A stretch of 15,664 nucleotides of DNA, taken from assembly GCA_031284065.1 (NCBI GenBank), contig JAITAP010000126.1:1-15664 (forward strand), given 5' to 3'. The first letter of the stretch is position 1. The number at the start of each line of letters is the position of its first letter. The notes below the pieces were generated by a model. It searched no databases, was not told the origin of the DNA, and saw only the letters and a program-made list of their open reading frames with translations. The position numbers were made by a program, and so were the translations under genes. Origin of the DNA: Prevotellaceae bacterium. GTDB taxonomy: Bacteria; Bacteroidota; Bacteroidia; Bacteroidales; UBA932. This document shows positions 6,005 to 11,960 of this stretch, one piece after another.

Positions 6005-7392
6005 GGCAATTCGGCGTGTTCGGCTTTTGCCTTCAAAATCCGCGTTGTTGCTTCCGTTACGCGGTAGCGGTTGTCTATACGCCGCTCTACTACCCACGCT
6101 ACATGGCCGTTGGCGGAACAGAGGAGTAGCTGTTCCTGCTTTTCAAAGAGGTTGAGCTTGCTGTCGGTAAAAAAATCGCTCAACTTTTTTTCGCCCCTCA
6201 TGCCAAGCGGCACAAACTTGTCGCCCGCCTGCCAAAGGCGAAGCTTGAGCGGAAATTGCAGCGCGTTGTAATCGAACAGCGCAACGCTGCTCCCCTGATT
6301 TAGCGGGATGCTCCGGTTATCAAGTATCTCAAAGGAAAACGCCACGCTGCCCAGCTTCACCTTGCGGGTATGCAAGCCATCCTCCTCCAGCTCCAGCTCC
6401 AACTCCCATTGCTTACCGTCCGGCTTCACATTCTCCGCCGCCTGCGCGGTTAATTCCCTTTCCTGCGGGGTAACGATTAGCGTATTTCGGTTTTTTAGCA
6501 GCGTGTGCGTTGGCGAGTAGAATATTTTTCCGGAAATTCCGTTCAGCGCTGCCGCAATATCGTTTACGGTAGCGCCCGAAAAGCCATACTCGCACAGCAG
6601 CTCAAATAGCCAAAAGCGACGCTGGTCTGTCGGCAGCTCCGGTATTTTTATGTACAGCGTGCTGCCTTTTTTTGCGCAGGCCTTTTTTCGCAAGTCGTCC
6701 GCTGTTCTTTCTACCAGCAGCTGCGCCGCTTTCAGCCGCTCCATGTTGCCCTGCATTGTAGATAGAAAATCGGGGTTGAGCTTGGCGAGCTCGGGAATGA
6801 CTTCAATCCTGATGCGGTTGCGCGCATACTTCACCTGACTGTTTGACGAGTCTTCGCGGAAGCGCAGGCCGTGCTCCCGAACGTACTGCGCAATGTCTGT
6901 GCGCGGAGCAAACAGCAGCGGGCGGACAATTTTCCCCTTTGCCGCCGCCATGCCCGACAGCCCCCGTAATCCTGTGCCCCGCGCGAGGTTTAGGAAAAAA
7001 GTTTCCACCTCGTCGTTGGCGTTGTGCGCCACCGCAATTTTATCGAACCCATGCTCTGCGGTTACGCTTTCAAACCACGTGTAGCGCAGCTCTCTTGCCG
7101 CCATTTGAATGGAAATTCCTTTTTGGGCAGCATACTTGCCAACGTCGAAGCGCACCACAAAAAACGGAATATTTTCCTTGTCGCAGTATTCGCGCACCAT
7201 CCGCTCGTCGCCGTCGGACTCGTCGCCCCGCAGCTGAAAGTTGCAGTGCGCCACGCCCGTCTTGTAGCCCGCCGCCAACAGCAGATGCAGCAGCGCCATT
7301 GAGTCAACGCCGCCGCTTACCGCCGCCAGCACGCTGTTGGTGTAGCCAAGCAGCTTGTTGCTTGCTATGTACGATTTAAATTGCTGTAGCAC
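6001..7392 (-). CDS. tilS: tRNA(Ile)-lysidine synthase
   Basis: A 463-residue cytoplasmic enzyme that attaches lysine to C34 of the CAU-anticodon tRNA-Ile using ATP, converting its decoding from AUG to AUA. The PP-loop motif SGGVDS is at residues 26-31 and the family signature AHCNFQLRGDES at 48-59, followed by the PP-ATPase core (HNANDEVETFFLNLARGTGLRGL). The C-terminal domain ends with the family's AGDKFVPLGMRGEKKLSDFF stretch. The GTG at 7392 gives MLQQFKSYI, the usual family opening; an in-frame TTG at 7428 would add 12 residues and sit 9 bases after the fmt stop, so the start is not settled. It is likely translated from the fmt transcript. Its stop (TTA on the plus strand) overlaps the lon stop. 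Confidence 0.95.
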   Translation of the reverse strand: MLQQFKSYIASNKLLGYTNSVLAAVSGGVDSMALLHLLLAAGYKTGVAHCNFQLRGDESDGDERMVREYCDKENIPFFVVRFDVGKYAAQKGISIQMAARELRYTWFESVTAEHGFDKIAVAHNANDEVETFFLNLARGTGLRGLSGMAAAKGKIVRPLLFAPRTDIAQYVREHGLRFREDSSNSQVKYARNRIRIEVIPELAKLNPDFLSTMQGNMERLKAAQLLVERTADDLRKKACAKKGSTLYIKIPELPTDQRRFWLFELLCEYGFSGATVNDIAAALNGISGKIFYSPTHTLLKNRNTLIVTPQERELTAQAAENVKPDGKQWELELELEEDGLHTRKVKLGSVAFSFEILDNRSIPLNQGSSVALFDYNALQFPLKLRLWQAGDKFVPLGMRGEKKLSDFFTDSKLNLFEKQEQLLLCSANGHVAWVVERRIDNRYRVTEATTRILKAKAEHAELP

Positions 7393-7437
7393 GTGTTCGA
7401 TATTTACGCAATGATAAAAAAGCTCCAAGAACGCGGC

Positions 7438-8421
7438 TCAACGCCACGCCTTAAAATTTCCTCTGACTCCTCTCAAAAACGCTTCCGTAGTCATTCGCTT
7501 TTTGCCGGACAGCTGCAGCTCGTCAATGCACAAAAATCCATCGGCGCAGGCAGCCTTGAGGAAAGAGCGTCCGTCGGTGAGGAGTGCGCCGGGTTGGGGC
7601 GGATTTTCGGCAAAAAAAGTCGGCTCGGCGTGCGCTGCAAAAACTTTCACCGGCTGCGGAGCTGCGCCGTCGGCAGCCAGCTCACACCACGCCGCAGGGT
7701 AGGGGCTAAGCCCCCGAATAAAGTTGACCAGCTCAAAGCCTTTTTTTTGCCAGCTGATGCGGCAAGTATCCTTAAACAGCTTGGGGGCTGTTGGTATTTT
7801 GTCCGCGCTGCACGTGCTCTCCTGCGGAACAGGCTGTATGCAGCCATTTGCGATAGCGTCAACAGTTTTGAGCGTCAACATTTTCCCGACAACTTTAAGC
7901 GTATCGTGCAGAGTCCCGGCGGTGTCGTCGGGTGAGATTTTGACTTTTTCGGAGAGTAAGATTTTACCCGTGTCAATATTTTCATCAATAAAAAAAGTTG
8001 TTACCCCCGTTTCCGCTTCACCGTTGATAATTGCCCAGTTGATGGGCGCTGCGCCACGATACTTGGGCAACAGCGAGGCGTGCAGGTTGAACGTTCCAAG
8101 GCGCGGCATGTGCCATACCGCCTCCGGAATCATGCGAAAAGCCACCACAATAAACAAGTCTGCGTTGAGCTGCTGCAAATCGTGCAGAAAAGCCTCCTCC
8201 CTCAATTTTACGGGCTGTAGCACCGTAATTCCCTGCGCAAGCGCATACTGCTTCACGGGCGAAGGTTGCAGGAGCAATCCGCGTCCGGCGGGCTTATCCG
8301 GGCTGGTAACCACCGCCGCAACCGTATAACCGGCTTCAACCAGCGCCTGCAACGACGCCACAGCAAACTCCGGCGTTCCCATAAACACAATGCGACAATC
8401 TTTTAAGCTACTATTTACCAT
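7438..8421 (-). CDS. fmt: Methionyl-tRNA formyltransferase
   Basis: A 327-residue enzyme that transfers a formyl group from 10-formyltetrahydrofolate to initiator Met-tRNA. The start IVFMGTPEFAV is diagnostic. The catalytic set is visible as N112 and H114 in FNLHASLLPKYRGAAPI and D150 in DENIDTG. The C-terminal OB-like tRNA-binding domain is complete (FIRGLSPYPAAWC). The ATG at 8421 is preferred over the TTG at 8433, giving the usual spacing to the FMGTPEF motif. It is the first gene of a likely fmt-tilS operon; both products act on tRNA. Confidence 0.97.
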   Translation of the reverse strand: MVNSSLKDCRIVFMGTPEFAVASLQALVEAGYTVAAVVTSPDKPAGRGLLLQPSPVKQYALAQGITVLQPVKLREEAFLHDLQQLNADLFIVVAFRMIPEAVWHMPRLGTFNLHASLLPKYRGAAPINWAIINGEAETGVTTFFIDENIDTGKILLSEKVKISPDDTAGTLHDTLKVVGKMLTLKTVDAIANGCIQPVPQESTCSADKIPTAPKLFKDTCRISWQKKGFELVNFIRGLSPYPAAWCELAADGAAPQPVKVFAAHAEPTFFAENPPQPGALLTDGRSFLKAACADGFLCIDELQLSGKKRMTTEAFLRGVRGNFKAWR

Positions 8422-8452
8422 TTTATGAGCCAATTTTCTCCGAATGAAAAAA

Positions 8453-8487
8453 CAAATTTACGATTTTTTTTATTCCCTCCTTGCAAA
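8453..8487 (-). promoter_or_regulatory. Promoter of fmt-tilS
   Basis: A perfect -7 box TAAATTTG (8460-8453 on the minus strand) lies about 30 bases before the fmt ATG. TTTG at 8487-8484 is the nearest -33 candidate, with a long 23-base spacing. It abuts the -33 element of the divergent rpsP promoter. Confidence 0.5.
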
Positions 8488-8511
8488 TATTGGATAAAAT
8501 GGGTATCTTTG
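8481..8511 (+). promoter_or_regulatory. Promoter of rpsP
   Basis: TTG (8481-8483) and a perfect -7 box TATCTTTG (8504-8511) are 20 bases apart. Transcription should start near 8518, about 29 bases before the ATG, which rules out the upstream in-frame start at 8481. Confidence 0.75.
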
Positions 8512-8546
8512 CTGCCATTTTTATTCACAAATTTTATTTTAATAAT

Positions 8547-9116
8547 ATGGCTGTAAAAATCAGATTAGCAAGACACGGCAAAAAAGGTCACGCCTTTTAC
8601 CACATGGTGGTAGCCGACAGCAGGGCGCCACGGGATGGCAAGTTTATTGAAAAGTTGGGCATTTATGACCCTAACACCGATCCGGCTACCGTTGAGCTCA
8701 ACTTTGAGCGGGCGCTGGATTGGCTTAATAAGGGCGCTCAACCAACCGAAACAACTCGTGCTATCCTGTCATATAAAGGGGTGCTGCTGAGAAAGCACCT
8801 CGATGGCGGCATCAAGAAAGGGGCGTTAACCCCCGAAGTCGCCGAGCAAAAATTTCAGGCTTGGATAGCCGAGAAAAAATTGAAAATTTCAACAAAGAAG
8901 AACTTGCTGGATAAAGTAAAAAATGAGCGTAGCAAGAACCGTCTGGGCGAAGAAATAAAGGCAAAGGAGGTAAAGGCAGAAGAGGTGGCAAAGAAAAGGG
9001 CAACGTTGGCAGCTAAAGTTGCCGAAGCCAAAGCCGCCGCCGCTGCTGCCGAAACAAGCGAGGCAGCTCCTGCTCCCACACCTGTACCTGCACCCGAAAC
9101 TCCGGCTACAGTGTAG
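8547..9116 (+). CDS. rpsP: 30S ribosomal protein S16 with long C-terminal tail
   Basis: A 189-residue protein. The first 80 residues or so are canonical S16: MAVKIRLARHGKKGHAFYHMVVADSRAPRDGKFIEKLGIYDPN, then the W-hydrophobic-GAQPTE turn. S16 binds 16S rRNA early and stabilises the body of the small subunit. The rest, from about residue 85, is rich in Lys, Glu and Ala, likely helical, and ends in an Ala-Pro stretch. Such extensions are usual in Bacteroidetes, where S16 is about 180 residues, against about 82 in E. coli. The start follows from family alignment and promoter position. A strong terminator separates it from rimM. Confidence 0.97.
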   Translation: MAVKIRLARHGKKGHAFYHMVVADSRAPRDGKFIEKLGIYDPNTDPATVELNFERALDWLNKGAQPTETTRAILSYKGVLLRKHLDGGIKKGALTPEVAEQKFQAWIAEKKLKISTKKNLLDKVKNERSKNRLGEEIKAKEVKAEEVAKKRATLAAKVAEAKAAAAAAETSEAAPAPTPVPAPETPATV

Positions 9117-9135
9117 TTTTTTTACGTAGTATTCG

Positions 9136-9169
9136 AAAAACGCTATGCACACTATGCATAGCGTTTTTT
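9136..9169 (+). terminator. Strong terminator between rpsP and rimM
   Basis: A perfect 14-bp stem, AAAAACGCTATGCA with TGCATAGCGTTTTT, encloses the loop CACTA and ends in a T run. The flanking A and T runs suggest activity in both directions. It starts 19 bases after the rpsP stop. Confidence 0.9.
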
Positions 9170-9212
9170 GTCTATTCTAACTATCAGCTTACTCGTTTTA
9201 TATTTTTACGAC

Positions 9213-9734
9213 ATGAACTTGGTACCCATAGGCAAGCTGCAAAAAACATTCGGAACGCATGGCGAGCTTTTGCTTGCGCTGTACGGCGGCGGCGCGGCGC
9301 TGTCGCAAAAATCGCCGGTGTTCATCGGCGTTGAGGGGCTGAGTGTGCCGTTTTACTTCAAAAGTATTATGGAAAAAGGCGGCAAATTTGTGGTGATTTT
9401 TGACGATATGGAGCAGGAGGCATTGGCTGAAGCGCTGGTGGGGAAAGAAATTTTTGCGGAAAAAGCAGGCGGGCGCAAGCCCTCCGCGTCGCCTGCCGAG
9501 AGCGAGGATATGCTTGGCTACACGTTTGTAGATGCTGCGTATGGCGCTATCGGCAGGCTTACCCGTCGGCTGGACTATCCGGGCAATCCGGTGCTGGAGC
9601 TCGCCACCGAGCAGGGCAAAGAAATACTTATCCCCAACAGCCCGGACTTTATTACGGCGGTGGATAAAAAAAGGAAAATTGTCAGCGTGAGCTTGCCCGA
9701 AGGGTTGGTGGACGTGTACCTGCAACGTTCTTAA
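9213..9734 (+). CDS. rimM: Ribosome maturation factor RimM
   Basis: A 173-residue protein that helps mature the 30S head, acting around S19 and helices 31/33b of 16S rRNA. The N-terminal RimM domain opens with LVPIGKLQKTFGTHGEL, and the C-terminal PRC-barrel has GYTFVDAAYGAIGRL, then ILIPNSPDFITAVD and the typical end VSLPEGLVDVYL. The ATG at 9213 is chosen because the in-frame TTG at 9168 lies in the terminator's T run. In many bacteria rimM sits in rpsP-rimM-trmD-rplS; here only rpsP precedes it, with a terminator between, and dapF on the other strand follows. It may depend on read-through, since no clear promoter was found in the 43-base gap. Confidence 0.95.
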   Translation: MNLVPIGKLQKTFGTHGELLLALYGGGAALSQKSPVFIGVEGLSVPFYFKSIMEKGGKFVVIFDDMEQEALAEALVGKEIFAEKAGGRKPSASPAESEDMLGYTFVDAAYGAIGRLTRRLDYPGNPVLELATEQGKEILIPNSPDFITAVDKKRKIVSVSLPEGLVDVYLQRS

Positions 9735-10567
9735 TTTCCACAAAATTCTCCCTCAAATACGGTTTCCGCTTCGCCCGTCATGTAGATGAGGTTGGCGTTT
9801 TTGTCCCACTCCACCTCCAAATCGCCGCCAAGCAGGTGTATTGTGGCTTTGCCGTGAGAGAGGTTGTTGAGCGTAGCGGCTACGAGCGTTGCGCACGCCC
9901 CTGTTCCGCACGCCCACGTTTCGCCCGACCCTCGCTCCCACACCCTCATGCGCAGCTCGGTTGCCGATAGCGGCTCCACGAACTCTACGTTTACTTTTTC
10001 GGGAAAAAGCGCATGATTTTCTATCAGCTTTCCAAAGTGGTGCACGTCGAAGCTCTTCACATCCTCCACAAAGGTTACAGCGTGCGGGTTTCCCATCGAA
10101 ACGCAGGTTATGGAGAATACTTTGCCCCCGACCTCAAGCGGCGCTGCAACGACGCGCTCTCCGGCGAAGAGCGTCGGTATTTTGGCGGGACGCAGCTCGG
10201 GTGCGCCCATATCCACCGTTACCTTGCGCACCTTTCCGCTGTCAACAAAGAGCGATAGACGCTTCACGCCTGCAAGAGTTTCGAGCGTCAGCTCGGTTTT
10301 TGTTGTCAGCCCTTTGTCAAAAACGTATTTTCCGATGCAGCGCGTGGCGTTCCCGCACATTTGCGCCTCCGAGCCGTCGGCGTTGAACATTCTCATCCTG
10401 AAGTCCGCCACGCTGGACTTGCAGATAAGCACCAGCCCGTCGGAGCCAACTCCAAAGCGCCGGTCGCTAATTTTTTTCGACAGCTCGTTCGGGTTTGCCA
10501 CCTCTCCTTTTGTGCAGTCAACGTAAACGTAATCATTTCCCGCACCGTGCATTTTTGTAAACTTCAT
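9731..10567 (-). CDS. dapF: Diaminopimelate epimerase
   Basis: A 278-residue cytoplasmic enzyme that converts LL- to meso-diaminopimelate for lysine and peptidoglycan synthesis without a cofactor. The two catalytic cysteines are C71 in MCGNATRC and C220 in WACGTGACA. The start KFTKMHGAGNDYVYVD and the GNPHAV motif are typical. The gene lies 56 bases downstream of the DapL-like gene on the same strand, so the two consecutive steps probably share a transcript. Its stop codon overlaps the stop of rimM by four bases. Confidence 0.97.
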   Translation of the reverse strand: MKFTKMHGAGNDYVYVDCTKGEVANPNELSKKISDRRFGVGSDGLVLICKSSVADFRMRMFNADGSEAQMCGNATRCIGKYVFDKGLTTKTELTLETLAGVKRLSLFVDSGKVRKVTVDMGAPELRPAKIPTLFAGERVVAAPLEVGGKVFSITCVSMGNPHAVTFVEDVKSFDVHHFGKLIENHALFPEKVNVEFVEPLSATELRMRVWERGSGETWACGTGACATLVAATLNNLSHGKATIHLLGGDLEVEWDKNANLIYMTGEAETVFEGEFCGN

Positions 10568-10623
10568 AACGTATGAAAATTTTGAATTTTAAAATGAACT
10601 CCTATCCTCCGAAACTCTAATAT

Positions 10624-11856
10624 CTAATACCTAAACTCCGCCAACCTGCTACAAGCGAGCATCACCTGATTTCGGTTGGCAAAAGCGCTCAACCTCACGT
10701 ATCCCTCACCGCTGGGGCCAAATCGCTCTCCGGGTGAGGAACGTATGTGACATTCGCTAAGGAGTTTTTCAAAAAACTTCCACGACGAGCTCCACGGCGA
10801 GCGCACCCAGATGTAGGGAGCATTTACGCCGCCGCTGAACTTAAGCCCTGCGGCGTCCAGCGCAGACCGCAGCATGGAGGCGTTTGTCATGTAGTAGTCC
10901 ACGTTTTGGCGCACTTCTTTTTTGCCTTGCGCGGTGTATAGCGCCTCCGCCGCGCGCTGTATGATGTACGAGGGCGCGTTGTTTTTGATGGTTTGCCGCC
11001 GCTGCCACAGGTCGTTGAGGAATATGTTCCGGCCGCTGTAGATTGAGTACCCTTTTACCTCTTTGGGGATAACCGTGTACCCGCAGTGCAAGCCCGTAAA
11101 CCCCGCCGACTTTGAGAAGCTCCTGAACTCAATGGCAACCTTTCGCGCATTTTTTATTTCGTAGATGCTGTGGGGCACGTCGGGCTCGGAGATAAAGGCT
11201 TCGTAGGTGGCGTCGAAGAGGATGAGCACCTTGTTTTCGATGGCGTAGGCGACCCACTGCGCGAGCTCTTCTTTGGTCATTGTTACGCCCGTCGGGTCGT
11301 TGGGGTAGCTCAGGAAGATAACGTCGGGGCGCTCTACGGGCAGCTCCGGAATGAAGCCTTTTTCGTGCGTGGCGGTCAGGTAAACAATGTTGCTCCAGTG
11401 CTTGTCTTTTTCCAAGATACCCGCCCGGTACCCCACCACGTTCGACTCAATGTAGGTTTGGAATATGGGGTCGAGCACCCCGATGCGGTTGTCCTTGCAG
11501 AGAATATCGCCAATGTTTGCCACGTCCTGCTTCGTGCCCTCGTTCACGAACACCTCGTCGGCGGTCATTTTTATTCCGCAATTTTTGAAGTCGCCTTTCA
11601 CAATAGCGTCTATCAGGAACGGGTATCCTCTGACGGGGCCACGCCCCTTGAACGTGCTGTCCTTGCTCATTTCGTGCACGCTGGCGAGCATTGCCTCAAT
11701 AACGCTCGGCATCAGCGGCTGGGTAACGTCTCCGCTATCAAGCCTGATAAACTCAACGTCAGGGTTGATGACGGTAAAAACGTTTACCCTTTTCGCTATC
11801 TCCTGCTCAACAGCATCCTGCGAAACCTTTAGAAATTGAGAGTTTATTAACGCCAT
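10624..11856 (-). CDS. dapL: LL-diaminopimelate aminotransferase-like enzyme (DapL family)
   Basis: A 410-residue fold-type I PLP aminotransferase that aligns with DapL end to end. The Schiff-base lysine is K249 in EFRSFSKSAGFTG, and the DATYEAFISEPDVPHSIYEI, GGVNAPYIW and FGPSGEGY segments are family hallmarks. DapL makes LL-diaminopimelate directly from tetrahydrodipicolinate and glutamate, skipping the succinyl or acetyl steps; dapF just downstream supports that role. Several normally invariant positions differ: GYGPEQGY reads GRGPVRGY (71-78), NNPTG reads NDPTG (186-190), and IGDVTQP reads SGDVTQP (41-47). It is thus either a divergent DapL or a family member with changed activity. The ATG at 11856 gives the usual MALxNxxFLK start. 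No good promoter was found in the upstream 100 bases. Confidence 0.88.
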   Translation of the reverse strand: MALINSQFLKVSQDAVEQEIAKRVNVFTVINPDVEFIRLDSGDVTQPLMPSVIEAMLASVHEMSKDSTFKGRGPVRGYPFLIDAIVKGDFKNCGIKMTADEVFVNEGTKQDVANIGDILCKDNRIGVLDPIFQTYIESNVVGYRAGILEKDKHWSNIVYLTATHEKGFIPELPVERPDVIFLSYPNDPTGVTMTKEELAQWVAYAIENKVLILFDATYEAFISEPDVPHSIYEIKNARKVAIEFRSFSKSAGFTGLHCGYTVIPKEVKGYSIYSGRNIFLNDLWQRRQTIKNNAPSYIIQRAAEALYTAQGKKEVRQNVDYYMTNASMLRSALDAAGLKFSGGVNAPYIWVRSPWSSSWKFFEKLLSECHIRSSPGERFGPSGEGYVRLSAFANRNQVMLACSRLAEFRY

Positions 11857-11912
11857 ATATTTTTTAAATCAAAAATTGGAAATGTAGAAGAATATTGGTT
11901 AAATTTTTTTGA

Positions 11913-11952
11913 GGGCGGTTCGCGAACTGTCCCTGCGAGGCATGGGCGGTTC
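11913..11952. repeat. Three-arm REP-like palindromic repeat between relA and dapL
   Basis: GGGCGGTTC occurs twice in direct orientation (11913-11921 and 11944-11952) with the near-complement GAACTGTCC (11924-11932) between. The middle arm can pair with the right arm (9 bp with two G-U, then TGC/GCA around a GAG loop) or with the left arm through GTTCGCGAAC (11918-11927). No T run follows on the minus strand, so it is not a standard terminator of relA. It resembles GC-rich REP-type intergenic palindromes. Confidence 0.6.
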
Positions 11953-11960
11953 TAATTCAT

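Noticed and set aside
10568..10623. AT-rich palindrome between dapL and dapF
   Set aside because: TTTTAAAATT/AAAATTTT pairing is low-complexity AT sequence with no T run placed for termination; likely chance.
11857..11912. Promoter for dapL with -7 candidate TACATTTC
   Set aside because: One mismatch in the -7 box and no TTG at a fitting distance; not strong enough to list. dapL may be transcribed from the RSH promoter.
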